Below are positions 1 to 10,670 of a stretch of DNA of 64,000 nucleotides, piece after piece. This DNA is from Azolla caroliniana. Its lineage: Eukaryota; Polypodiophyta. The position numbers and the translations under genes are program-made. Numbering within the stretch: the first letter of the stretch is position 1; every line of letters begins with the position of its first letter. The DNA is taken from NCBI GenBank assembly GCA_043228905.1, contig JBHGNT010000004.1:5208001-5272000 (forward strand), given 5' to 3'. The notes under the pieces were generated by a model. That model had not been told where the DNA came from, searched no databases, and saw nothing but the letters and a program-made list of their open reading frames with translations.

Positions 1-2
1 AT

Positions 3-863
3 AAATCATCTGGTTTTTGGATTGCTTCGGGAGATCCGTTGGTTAATATACCGCTGGTTAACATGGTCAATCCATTAGATATTTAGGTTGTAGAGTGGGT
101 TTGGGTTTAAATGCAGAGGATATGATTGCACCATTACTGTTAAGATTAAGGAACAAGTTAATATATTGGAACAAGGAGAAGTTATCCTTAGCAGGGCCTG
201 TAGTTGTAGCTAACTCGGTGCTTTTGTCTTCGATTTGGTATATAGCATCTACCTGGTTGTTTTCTAGGTCAATAATGCTTAAAGTTCAACGCCTTATGCG
301 TAATTTCATTTGGGGGAACACTATTGCAGACAATTCTGTAGCAAAGGTAGCTTGGTCGGTTCTAATACAATCTAAACAAAAAGGAGGTCTAGGTTTGATT
401 GACCCTTTTATGCAAAGTAAAGCCTTAATTGCTAAACATGTCGTTAGGAGTTTATTGCCAGGTGATGAGTTATGGAAAAAGCTATGGATTCAGCACTTGC
501 ATAAGGTCAAGCCCTCAGTAGGAGGGCAATGGCATGATAGTCTTAGGTGGTTTTTTAATTCAGATTTTCCATTACCTAAGTCCAATGTTGGATCATTACG
601 TTTCTTTAGTGGAATTTTCGGGCATGGGAAACTCTGCGACAAGCACTTGTTTTCTTGCCACCGAAAAATTATCATCAATTCATGCGTCAACCTTTGATCT
701 GGAATCCTTTATTTACGGACGAAGCTGCATGTGTTTTGGGTCTATGACCGAGGTTACCTTGGGCGGCAATGGACAGTGGGCCAGCCCATACAGTCCTGCC
801 ACTAGCACCGTCCTTAGAGCATACAACATGACTCAACATGGAAGAGGTGATTGGGGTGCATAG
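3..863 (+). pseudogene. Decayed 3' end of a plant LINE (non-LTR) reverse transcriptase
   Basis: The longest frame (95-697) encodes about 200 residues typical of the region after the RT core in plant L1-like LINEs: a YWNKEKLSLAG block, LMRNFIWG and AWSVLIQSKQKGGLGL. The block before position 95 continues the same protein (GFWIASGDPLVNIPLVNMVNP) in another frame, and further matching sequence after about 530 is in a third frame. At least two frameshifts have therefore occurred. The RT catalytic domain would lie off the left edge. No poly-A tail or target-site duplication was found, so the 3' boundary is approximate. Confidence 0.7.
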
Positions 864-1059
864 TAAGAGTTTTTTCATAAAAGAATTTTTTCTCGGTAAT
901 CTCCGATATGTTTGGTGCGGATAGTGAACCAGATGCTTTACCTTACATAGGATGAATGATAAGGTTGTTTCATAAGGACAACAGTGTATGCATTCATTTT
1001 TGTTTATGTAGGTTTAAGCTATTGGGGATACTCGATAACAATGAACTGATTGATGGGGA

Positions 1060-1690
1060 ACTTCGTGGACATTGCCAAGATGCTAATACGCGAGATGGCT
1101 GATGAGGACTGAATGAAGAAATTTTGCCTGTGATAAGGATGAGTGAAGATGATGGGGGTGTTGTAGCCGACTATCATGAATGGGTGAGATTTTTTCATGG
1201 ACATTGGCATGAGGCTAATCAGCCAGATGGTTGATATGGACTGAACGAAGAAAAATTTTCTGTGATAAGGATGAGTGAAGATGGTGGGGAGGTCGAAGCC
1301 GACTAGCACGACTGGGTGAGGAAACATTTAGACTAATTTTTTGTTGATTCATACAGGATATGCGTGGACACTGGCACCATGTTAATCAGTGAGATGGCTA
1401 ATGTCGACTGAACGAATAAATTTTTCTGGGTTAAGGATGAGTGAAGATGGTGGGGAGGGTCGAAGCCAATTATCAGGAGTGGGTGAGGAAACATTTAGAC
1501 TAATTTTTGTTGATTAATACAGGATATGCGTAGACATTGGAACCATGTTAATCTGTGAGATGGCTGATGTCGACTAAATGAAGAAATATTTGTTGTGTTA
1601 AGGATGAGTGAAGATGGTGGGGAGGGTTGAAGCCAATTATCAAGAGTGGGTGAGGAAACTTTTGGACTGATTTTGTTCTTAACACAGGAT
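1060..1690. repeat. Four imperfect tandem units, about 131-167 bp each
   Basis: Four head-to-tail units can be anchored on a GTGGACATTG-like block at about 1066, 1197, 1364 and 1530. Each continues through GAGATGGCTGATG, AAGGATGAGTGAAGATG and GGGTGAGGAAAC. The last two units are the most alike, with a period of about 166 bp. No coding function is apparent; short frames on either strand simply repeat with the unit. Confidence 0.7.
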
Positions 1691-1727
1691 TACCAACAAG
1701 ATATAATCCCAATTCAAAACCAGGTTC

Positions 1728-1961
1728 AATCTTGCATTGGAAAAAGGCAGAGAAAGGTATATAAAGACTGAGAAGATGGGCAGGCTGAAGAGAAACCAAG
1801 TTTTTTGGCAATGTTTAAGCCGATGTTTACAGGTCCAAGAGTTTGGACAAGTTATGAATCTTGCATTGGAAAAAGGCAAAGAAAGATATATAAATACTGA
1901 GAAGATCGGCAGGCTGAAGAGAAACCAGGTTTTTTGGCAATGTTTAAGCCGATGTTTACAG
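1728..1961 (+). repeat. 129-bp tandem duplication with an in-frame 43-residue repeat
   Basis: The block starting AATCTTGCATTGGAAAAAGGC occurs at about 1728 and 1857, and both copies run to GATGTTTACAG. The 129-bp spacing is exactly 43 codons, so the + strand frame 1737-1967 encodes nearly the same peptide twice (core GRLKRNQVFWQCLSRCLQ). It directly precedes the Tudor-SN fragment. I do not recognise the peptide. It may be a duplicated exon or intron-exon segment of a decayed gene. Confidence 0.55.
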
Positions 1962-2120
1962 AGCTAGAAGAAGACTACGACCAAGAAGCAGCAGATTACC
2001 TCAGCAGCTTGATTGGAGAGAGGGGATTTTTACTGCCAAACTGGTAGAAAAGGACACATCACATGGGAAAGTTAAAGGCCAAGGAACAGGCACAAAACTG
2101 AGTGTTATTCTGTATGACAT
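1962..2120 (+). pseudogene. Tudor-SN (TSN) gene fragment, interrupted by element A1
   Basis: Translation gives ELEEDYDQEAADYLSSLIGERG. After a one-base shift it continues as FTAKLVEKDTSHGKVKGQG, TGTKLSVILYD. This resembles the C-terminal staphylococcal-nuclease-like repeat of plant Tudor-SN proteins, which bind RNA and act in cytoplasmic mRNA metabolism. Deleting element A1 and one copy of its ACGT target duplication makes the frame run on as LYDVEP at 13866, matching the expected family sequence, before a stop. The piece is short, frameshifted and split, so it is a pseudogene relic. Its N-terminal SN domains are absent. Confidence 0.55.
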
Positions 2121-3012
2121 TGTCGTAGTGTAATTCGCACACTACGTGAAAAATTACATTTTTGGTTTCTTTGGATAGGATATGGAGTACCCAGTGAGAA
2201 CCGGAAGGAAGAACCAGTGAGGACCGAAACCGGTAAGGAGACCCGACAAGAGCCGGATGAAGAAGGCCGGTGAGAGTCAGTGAGAACGGACGAAGAGGAC
2301 CGGTAAGGAGGATCCAGTAAGAACTGGATAAAGAAAACCGGCGAGAACCGGATGAAGCAGAGCCGGATGAAGAAGGCCGACGAGAGTCTCTCACCAGATG
2401 AAGAGACATATTTGTAAATAGAAGAAAGTATAAAATTATATATTACATGCATAGGCCAAGATTCGAACCTTGCACCTCCATGTTAATAATGTTAAACCTT
2501 ATCATTATACTAGTGTATTATGAATTTTAAAGTTATACTAAACTTTATCCCATGTCTACACATGCATGGTACAAAAAGTTATTCATGCATAGACACTCGA
2601 GTTAAAAGAAAAGATGAGATAGAAAGCTAATCATGCACATGCAGTGTGCATGAAAACTAAAGATAGGAAAAGCATGATGCTTGCATGTGATAAACTTAGA
2701 CTCTTCCAACACTATATAAGGAAGAGAGAAAGATGTATAGAGGTTGTTGATTATTTTACAAGGATTTTGATCAATCTAATATATTCGTGGGATTCACGAT
2801 TTTTTTCCATCTATTTCTCTCTTACATTCTTAGTATCAATTAATACACTATACTTGTGGGATTCACGAGTTTCATATCTTCTTTCAAATATTTCTCTTTC
2901 TTGCAATCGATTCATGAGGAGCCTTATCTCATATTTTTTTCTTTCTCCTAGTCCAAAACCTCAGTGGTTCCCACCCGACTCACGCAACGATCCGGAGCCG
3001 AAAGGCACGACA
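2121..3012 (+). repeat. 5' LTR of element A1
   Basis: The LTR starts TGTCGTAGTG and ends GGCACGACA, with 5-bp inverted termini TGTCG/CGACA. It is homologous to the reverse complement of the A2 LTRs but longer (892 versus 815 bp). The extra length is partly a run of degenerate GCCGGATGAAGAAGGCCGG-like repeats at 2190-2400. It contains an antisense tRNA-like block (2460-2513) and two short hairpins (about 2784-2803 and 2851-2870). Confidence 0.85.
2460..2513 (-). other. tRNA-like block with pol III A- and B-box-like motifs inside the A1 LTR
   Basis: On the minus strand, CTAGTATAATGATAAGG (2497-2513) resembles a degenerate A box. GGTTCGAATC (2460-2469) matches the pol III B-box consensus. The two are about 28 bp apart, as in a tRNA gene. 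Related blocks lie at the same place and antisense to the element in both A2 LTRs (4731-4783 and 11213-11265). No full cloverleaf or terminator was established. It could be an old SINE captured by the LTR. Confidence 0.45.
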
Positions 3013-3016
3013 CAAG

Positions 3017-3034
3017 TGGTGAACCCAATGTGAA
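3017..3034 (+). other. Primer-binding site of A1, tRNA-Trp type
   Basis: TGGTGAACCCAATGTGAA begins 4 bp after the 5' LTR. It differs at two positions from the TGGTGAACCCGACGTGAA seen in A2, B1 and B2. The 17-18 bases are complementary to the 3' end of plant tRNA-Trp (recalled sequence ...CACGTCGGGTTCACCA). Confidence 0.6.
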
Positions 3035-3050
3035 CACGGGTGGCAAGGAG

Positions 3051-4188
3051 ATGGAAAATCAACCGGAGGCTAACAACATGATGATGATGTTCGAGCGGAT
3101 GCTTCAGGAACAACGTGCGATGTCGGAGATAGCGGCGGCAGTAGAGCGGCTCATGCAACGGATCGGGCAATTCAACGGAAAGGACATATCACGCTATCTT
3201 TGGAACTACAAGGCGGAAATGCTACGGTGCGGGATTTCGGAAGGACTGCAAGTGGCATCCTTCAACCGGGTGGCTACCAACGGGCTTCAAGCAAGTATCC
3301 AAGGGCTACGACAACAAAATCCGACGTGGGAAGCATTTGAAGAGGCGCTAAAGACCACGTTCGCTATTGAGGACTCCTCCAAGGCAACGCGGAGAGGATT
3401 CGAGGATTGGGTAGAAATGCCGGACAAGGGGATGAAGGTCCTCGATGTGTTCTCGGTATTCGAAAGTCGGTTCGGGAGGTTGTCTGGGAGAGATCAAGCT
3501 ATCCTCGCACCGGACAAAGTTATCATGTTCTTACGAGCCGTAGACGTCCGGGACCGGAAGGATCTTGGAGTGCTTCTAGAGGACACGAATACCAAGAGTG
3601 GCCTCACCGAAACATGGGAAAGCGTGCGGGATATCGTCGCGCTATACACAAAGAGGGGGCAATGGCTTGCCAACGAAGAAAATAGGGTTTCGGAACCGAT
3701 TCCGAAACCGAGATTCGGATCGGAAGACCATCAACCGCGGGCTCGGGAAGCTACGACTGAGAAGGCAATCGACGCAACTACGGTGGAGCAGTTGTTGAAG
3801 GAGATGGAGAATCTAAAAATCGCGATGGTGAAGAAGTCGGATGACCGTCCCACAAGTTCCAAGTATATGGACACCGTCGATGCATATGGTGCGATAGCAC
3901 CGAACATGATCGGAGGGATTGCGACGAGCACAAGGAAGTGCTACGACAGGATCTTATCTACTACGAGGGAAATCAGATTCATTCGATGGACTCTCGAAAG
4001 CCGCTCCGACCGAACTTCCGAAAAGGCGGCATGAAGAAGGTCCTAGAGGAGGAAATAGCGGCGAAGAACAATTACGCGACAACTGCGGGAATACGTGTCG
4101 GGGAGTCATCAGGGGCAAAGGTGTCTTTTTGGCCGGAAGTGCTAGAAAACACCGAGAAAACCGACTCTAACGAGATCCGAAGCACCGC
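3051..4188 (+). pseudogene. A1 gag, N-terminal part (pseudogene)
   Basis: The frame opens at the ATG of MENQPEANNMMMMFERML, the position used by A2. It encodes the capsid-like gag region of this lineage, with blocks QFNGKDISRYLWNYKAEML, WEAFEEALKTTFAIEDSSKA and ESRFGRLSGRDQAIL. An indel near 3865-3880 moves the zinc-knuckle region out of frame; downstream sequence continues in another frame (IYYEGNQIHSMDSRKPLRPN from about 3955). Insertion of A2 at 4189 then cuts the gene. The continuation is at 11486. Confidence 0.75.
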
Positions 4189-5003
4189 TGTCGTGCCTTT
4201 CGGCTCCGGATCGTTGCGTGAGTCGGGTGGGAACCACAGAGGTCTTGGACTAGGAGAAAGAAGTTCGTGAGATAGAGATTAATTATGAGTAAATAGCAAA
4301 GAGAAAGATAAGAAACTCGTGAATCACACGAGTATACTATATTAATTGGTACTTAGGGTGTTAAGAGAGAAGTAGATGTATAAATCGTGAATCCCACGAA
4401 TAAATTTTGTATTGATTAATACTTAATCCAAATAATCAACAACCCTTTACATATTTCTCTCCTCCTTATATAAGGAAAGAAGAGTTAAGCATGGCTTCAT
4501 GCTTTTTTTTTTTTTACAAAAAGTGTTCATGTCCACTAAATGTGCATGTGATGCTTTTTTATTTCCTAAGTATAGGGCTCATGCACGCTAGATGTGCATG
4601 AGTTATTTTTAGTGTCTCGTGTTTTTCTTTTTCATATATTAAAAAATACACGATTTACCTTTTAATAAAGGTATGCATAAATAAAGGTCTTATACGTATT
4701 AAATCTATATTTAAAACACTTAAGATAAGTTAATGTAATGGTAAGGTTGGGGTTTGTCAACGTGGAGGTGCAGAGTTCAAATCACGCCCTGCGCAGTAGT
4801 GAGTATTTCCCTTTTTTTTTACATTTACGTCTCTTTATCCGGCTCTTCCTTGCCGGTATGCCGTTTTCTTCCTTGCCGGTATGCCGTTTTCCTCCTTGCC
4901 GGTATGCCGTTTTTCCTCCTTCCGGTTCTCACCGAGCACTCCATTCTCTATCCGGAGGGACAAAAATATAATTTCCACATAGTGTGCAACCTACACTACG
5001 ACA
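4189..5003 (-). repeat. 3' LTR of element A2
   Basis: On the element strand it runs TGTCGTAGTG...GGCACGACA. It holds three tandem copies of a 23-24 bp unit, CCTTGCCGGTATGCCGTTT, at about 4848-4915 (+ strand reading). It also holds a tRNA-like block (4731-4783) and two small hairpins, CTCGTG-AATCA-CACGAG near 4318 and TCGTG-AATCC-CACGA near 4386. The pol frame ends inside this LTR at 4991. Confidence 0.9.
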
Positions 5004-8000
5004 CTCGCCCCCTCCAAACCCGCACATCCTCCGGTATGTGCCGAAGTTCTTGATTCTTCGTATCTGTCTTCATCCGAAGCTTCCTCCGATTCTCCCCTTA
5101 TGTCGACTATGAGTTGTAATCCACTTTCTTCGCTTCCCGCATCATTGTGGTCTTCGTCCGATTGCTCCTCGTTGTTGGCCTTGACTTGGATCACATAAGG
5201 TTTGTCGTCGGTCCGCTTCTTGAAAATCTTCACCCGCTTCCCGGCTATAGGCACTCGTAGTATTGTTCCATCCAACTCGGACAGTCGGTACGTCCCGTTG
5301 TCGAAGACCTTCCGAACCTCGTACGGCCCGAACCACCTTTTCGCGAATTTCCGCATCGTTGTATGTTGATGGTCCAAGCTACTATCATAGACGATCACCC
5401 AATCTCCTTCTTCAATCCTCCTCGGTCGTAGTCGGTGCTTTGTGTCGAACCGGCTTTTGTTCCGGAACCGTGCTTCTTGTTGTCGGCGTGACGCTTCCGC
5501 TACATCTTTCGGTCTTCCCTCCAGTTGTCGTATCCGGACCGCTAGTAGTTCTTCCCGGCTCATCTCTTCCTTCCACGGTAGTATTGTCCATGTCGCGATT
5601 GCGGTTTCCGTTGGCATTACCGGTGCTTGTCCGGTCATGAGTTCTGCCGGCATGTAACCGGTCACGGAGCTATGCGTCGTCCGATCCGCCCATAGTGCAT
5701 ACGGAAGCATTTGTGGCCAATCCTTCACCCTTCCGTCGCATGCCTTCGCAAGTGCTTTCACGATCGGACTATGTCCTCGTTCGATCTTCCCGTTGGCCTC
5801 CGGATTGTAGGCCGTTGTCAACGTTAACCGAACTCCATGTTTGGCGAAGAATCCCCTAGCTTTGTCCGAGTCGAGTTCTCCCCGGTCCGCAATCACTTGT
5901 CCTACGCAGCCGTACCTACAAAACACTTCTTCCAAAAGAAATTGGCACACCGCGGCACACGTTTTCCTCCGAAGCGCCCGACCTTCAACTTGGTTTGTGA
6001 GATCTTCTCGAGCTAACACCAAGTATTTCTTTTGTCCAATCCCGGTCGGCATAGCTACAATGTCGACCATCCACTTGAAGTTGATTGTCGGTGAGAATGT
6101 CGGATGCAGCTCATCTCGGTGTCGGACCCCGGAGTAGACTTGACATTTCTCGCAGCTTTCTGTGAACTCCGCGACATCTTTATACATGTTCTTCCACCAA
6201 TATCTTTGCTTGATTTTCACAAAAGTTGCCCATGTTCCTCGATGTCCAGCCCAATCGGATTCGTGGAACTCGGACATTATCCGGTTTCGTTGCTCTTTCG
6301 TCCCGACTACTCGAAGTGGTATCCCATCCGGTCTTTTCGGCGTCCTCCATATTAAACCGTTTTCCAAGAAGAACTTTTGGACTTGCCTCTTCATCCTTCG
6401 GATCTCGGCTCTCCTTTCTTTATCATTGGTTGAATCCTCGACCTCTTGTAGCATCTTCCCGATCATCAAGGTTTCCCCCTCGTATTCTTCTTCCCGGAAT
6501 TCTCGGATCACGTTCACTCGGCATATGTGTTCTGACGTGAAGTAGTCTTCGGAAACTTCTTCATTATCTGATTCGGTTATGTCGTCTTCAAACCGCGCCC
6601 TCGATAACATGTCCGCTACCGCGTTGTCCTTCCCCGAGATGTGTCGAACCTCCGGATTAAGTGACTTGACATATGCAATCCACCTTAGCATAGCCACATC
6701 CGGTATCGTACAACACCGCATCATCCCGAGTATCGGAAGACAATCCGTCTCGATCACCACTTCAGCTCCGATCAAATAATCCCGATCCGATTTTATCGTC
6801 GACACGACTCCCCACAATTCTCTTTTGACTTGTGCATATCCGCGTTGCCTTTCGTTGAGGACCTTTGCTCCAAATCGGATCGGATACCGCGAACCATCCG
6901 AGTCGGCTTGATTGATGACCCACCCGATACCGGTTGGACTTGTATCAACCGTTACTATGATTGGCCGCTCGTAGCTTGGCTTCTTAAGTGATTCCGCCCT
7001 CCATAGTGTCTTCTTGAGCTTCCTCATGGCTTTAGTGTGTTCCGGTTTCCACTCGAATTTCTTACCTTTCCGCAACAAGTGATAGAGCGGGTCCGCTATA
7101 TGTGCATAGTGCGGAATCCATATGTGATAGAATGCACACGCACCTAGAAACCTTCAGACTTCCGATGTTGACTCACATACTTCCTTCATAGCTTGAATCG
7201 CATCGATCTTTGTTGGTGACGGTCTTCGGCCATAGGGTCCACATAGATGTCCGACCACCAATATTTCTTCTTGCCCGAATGCCGATTTCTCCCCGGAAAG
7301 TGTTAGGTGCACATCTTCTAGCTTTCGCAACACTTTCTCGCAATCATGAATATGGTCGACCACGAACTTTCGGCATCCCCGATCATCCATAGTCTCATCT
7401 TTTTCTTCCACCGCGCATCCTTTCATCGGAATGTCATCTAGAAACGGCATCGTTATCTCCGGGATGCAATCTCGAAGCACCTTGTTCATCGCGTTCATCA
7501 TATGTGCAACCGAGTTTGTCGCTCCTTGTGGTAGTGTGCACATTCGAACTAGTCCTACCGGTGTCCGCATGGTAGTGATGTCTCGGCTCTCCACGGCTAG
7601 TTGGAATTGGTCATACCCCGAGTATAGGTCCCCGATGGAGTATATCGCACGTCCGGCAAAAGCTTCCGCGAATTCGTCCACTATCGGACCGACTCCCGAG
7701 TTCCGGATCGTGACCTTGTTCACCGGTTGCAAGTCTTGGATGAATCGGAGTGACCCATTCTTCTTCGGAACCGTAAACCATCGATTTGAGTACGGAGCAC
7801 TTGATGGCTCTAGAATCCCCATCGCTACCTTCTCCTTGAGCAAGTCGATGACTTTCGGAATATGCGCCCGTGGCACCGGAATCGGCTTCAGGTTCCACGG
7901 TACATGATCAATCGTGAAAATCACCATCGGCTCCACTATCTTTGGATCAATGCATCCGATCTCCCTCGATGTGAACACGAATGCTTTGCCATGTTGCTCC

Positions 8001-8596
8001 AACATCTCTCGAAACCGTTTTTCTTCTTCTTGTAAGAGGAACCCACCTCCACCGATCCGAAGTTTCTTCCGGGTCTCATCTGTGAAGACATGTCCGATAT
8101 CCACGGACTTCCGAAGTGTCGGATCTCCCGAGACTTCTTTCTTCTTTTGTTCGCTATCGGCGGGTAGTGGTCCCGCGGCCGGTTTCACCTTCTTCTCCAC
8201 GGTCTTGTATTTCGTACTTACCATTGCTTCTTCTTTGCGGAGCGCATCCGGCCCCATTTTCGCAACGATCTCGTACATCTCGACCGATTCCACCGGGACT
8301 ACCCAGTTCCCTTGGCTTTTATCTTCCGCAAGCTCTTCAAGCCGTTGTAGTGTATTCCCATAGAACACTTCCTCGATCACTCCCACGATTTCTTCGTCTT
8401 CTTTTATTATTGATGCCGACCGTAACTTATCCTCCACTTGTCGGTATTGTTTCTTCATTCCTCCGGTTACGGTCGTGTACGTAGATGCCCCATCCGGGCC
8501 GATTCGTACTTGTTTTGCTCCGAGAGTTTTCTTCCTATGTGGGGTATCAGGGCTTCTCGGACTATCACTTCCCCACTCCGCAACAGTCCGCTTTAA
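4991..8596 (-). pseudogene. A2 pol: RT-RNase H-integrase with one in-frame stop
   Basis: The frame enters from gag-protease by a -1 shift at TTTTTA (8594-8599) and reads to 4991. The only interruption is a TGA at 7154-7156, where A1 has CGA (Arg of SEVRRFLGA), a CpG-type transition. RT motifs include RWFTVPKKNGSLRFIQDLQP, LPQGATNSVAHMMNAMNKVL and the catalytic FLDD. RNase H shows IVTVDTSPTGIGWV, KRELWG and ETDCLP. Integrase has an HHCC finger (HESDWAGHRGTW...CEKCQVY), catalytic Asp in WMVDIVAMP and VIADRGELD, Glu in NGKIERGH, and a GPY/F block (RWFGPYEV). No chromodomain follows. The C-terminus is encoded by the purine tract and the first bases of the 3' LTR. Confidence 0.88.
5004..5015 (-). 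other. Polypurine tract of A2
   Basis: GGAGGGGGCGAG on the element strand abuts the 3' LTR. It is the expected plus-strand primer. Here it is also coding, within the last codons of pol. Confidence 0.75.
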
Positions 8597-10632
8597 AAAT
8601 CCATTCTCACTTGGGACAAGAGTTCCCTCTTGTTCCTTTCGTGATTTGCCGGCACCGTTAGGAATTGGACGGATTTCCCTCCGTTTTGGCTCCGAATTCG
8701 CGCAAAAGCCGCACCACTATCGAGCACCTTCGTCTCCATCCGTGAAGCCGTGATAAAGGGTTGGCCGAGGATGACAGAATGTGAAACCTCATCCTGCACA
8801 AAGAAATTTTGGTCAATTTCGACATCCCCGATCTTTACTGTCACATCCGGACAAGCCGCAAATAGGTCTTCTGTCGTTTTCGTGGCTGCCCGAATCTTCC
8901 ATCCATGGTTGGTGTTTATAGGCCACTTCCCCTTTCGGTAGAACTCCTTGGACATCAAGTTGATCTCCGATCCGTGATCAATCAATGCTAGCACGGGTTC
9001 TTTGATGTTGCCGATTCGGACCGGAGTCTCCGTAGTCGCACGTGCCCAGTGTGGCCTTGTATAGTGGGAGTTCGGAATTTCGCCTTCCACTTCGGTGTCG
9101 TTCATTGAAACGGTATTTGCATTCACCCTTGGAGCATTTTCCTCCGTACTTTGTCTCTTCCTTTTCACGAGATCCACGAGAAGATCGTGAAACTCCTTCT
9201 TCGCTATTCCGAGTAGTTCCCGCAGCGAAAAATCTACCCGGCTATCCAAGATTCTTTCCTCGAACACTCTTTTCAAGTCGGTTTGTTGTTCTATGTCCGA
9301 GGCGAGCTTGAATGCCGGAGTCGCCTTTTCTTTTCCCTTACCTCCGGAGTTCCAACTTTCCGGTATCTTCGATGGTCCGGCCGCATCCTCCGTGCGCCGT
9401 CGTTTCTCGTCCACATACACCTCATGTAATTGACACAGGGCATATATGCTATTCTTGTCGACAGGACACTCCCATCCCGTAGCTTCCCGGACGCCTTCCG
9501 CGGTGTTTCGGATATCGTTGGAGTCGGTTTTCTCGGTGTTTCCTAGCACCTCCGGCCAGAAAGACGCCTTCGCTCCCGATGACTCCCCGACACATATTCC
9601 CGCGGTTGTCGCATAGTTGCTTCTTGCCGCTAACTCCTCCTCGAGCACCTTCTTCATGCCGCCTTTCCGGAAGTTCGGTCGGAGTGGCTTCCGAGAGTCC
9701 ATCGAATGAATCCGGTTTCCCTCGTAGTAGATGAGATCCCGTCGTAGCGCCTCCTTATGGTCGTCGCAATCCCTCCGATCGTGTTCGGCGCTATCGCACC
9801 ATATGCACCGTCAATCCGTATATTTGGAGCTTGTGGGGCGGTCATCCGACTTCTTCACCATCGTGATCTTTAGATTCTCCATCTCCTTCAGCAGCTGCTC
9901 CACCGTAGACGTGTCGACTCCCTTCTCGGCCGTAATCTCCCGAGCCCTCGGTTGATGGTCTTCCAGTCCCGTTCTCGGTTTCGGAATCGGTTCCGAAACC
10001 CTCTTTTCTTCGTTGGCAAGCCATTGCCCCCTCTTCATGTACCGCGCGACGATATCCCGCACGCTTTCCCATGTTTCGGTGAGGCCGCTTTCAGTGGTCG
10101 TGTCCTCAAGAAGCACTCCGATATCTTTCCGGTCCCGGACGTCCACAGCTCGCAAAAACATGATGACTTTGTCCGGTGCAAGAATAGTTTGATCTCTCGC
10201 GGACAACCTCCCGAACCGACTTTCGAATGTCGAAAACACTTCGAGGACCTTCAGCCCCTTACCTGACGTTTCCACCCAATCCTCGAATCCCCTCCGCGTT
10301 GCCTTGGAGGAGTCCTCGATGGCAAACGTGGTCTCTAACGCCTCTTCGAATGCTTCCCACGTCGGATTTTGTTGTTGCAACCCGTGGATACTCCCTTGAA
10401 GCCCGTCGGTCGCCACCCGGTTAAAGGATGTCACTTGCAGTCCTTCCGAAGCCCGGCACCGGAGCATCTCCGCCTTGTAGTCCTGCAAATATCGCGACAC
10501 ATCCTTACCATTAAATTGCCCGTTGCGTTGCACGAGCCGCTCTACTGATGCCGAAATCTCCGACATCGTGCGTTGTTCTTGAAGCATCCGTTCGAACATC
10601 GCCATCATATTGTTAGCTTGTTGAGCCTCCAT
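8593..10632 (-). pseudogene. A2 gag-protease with one in-frame stop
   Basis: The likely start is the ATG at 10632 (MEAQQANNMMAMFERML). The upstream open frame lies in LTR and leader. After the gag core, a TGA at 9811-9813 interrupts the frame just before a CCHC knuckle, CIWCDSAEHDRRDC. Reading then resumes in the same frame to 8593. The C-terminal part carries a retropepsin-like segment, LALIDHGSEINLMSKEFY, with Asp-His-Gly instead of Asp-Ser/Thr-Gly, and a ...VILGQPFI block. Protease is therefore fused to gag, not to RT. The frame ends MDF-stop at GGATTTTTAA, and pol lies in -1. Confidence 0.85.
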
Positions 10633-10648
10633 CTCCTTGCCACCCGTC

Positions 10649-10666
10649 TTCACGTCGGGTTCACCA
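10649..10666 (-). other. Primer-binding site of A2, tRNA-Trp type
   Basis: The element strand reads TGGTGAACCCGACGTGAA, four bases after the 5' LTR. It is an 18-base complement of the recalled 3' end of plant tRNA-Trp including CCA, and is identical to the B1 and B2 sites. Confidence 0.75.
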
Positions 10667-10670
10667 ACTG

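Noticed and set aside
1060-1690. CRISPR-like array
   Set aside because: The units are long, contiguous and diverged with no spacers, and the DNA is plant nuclear.
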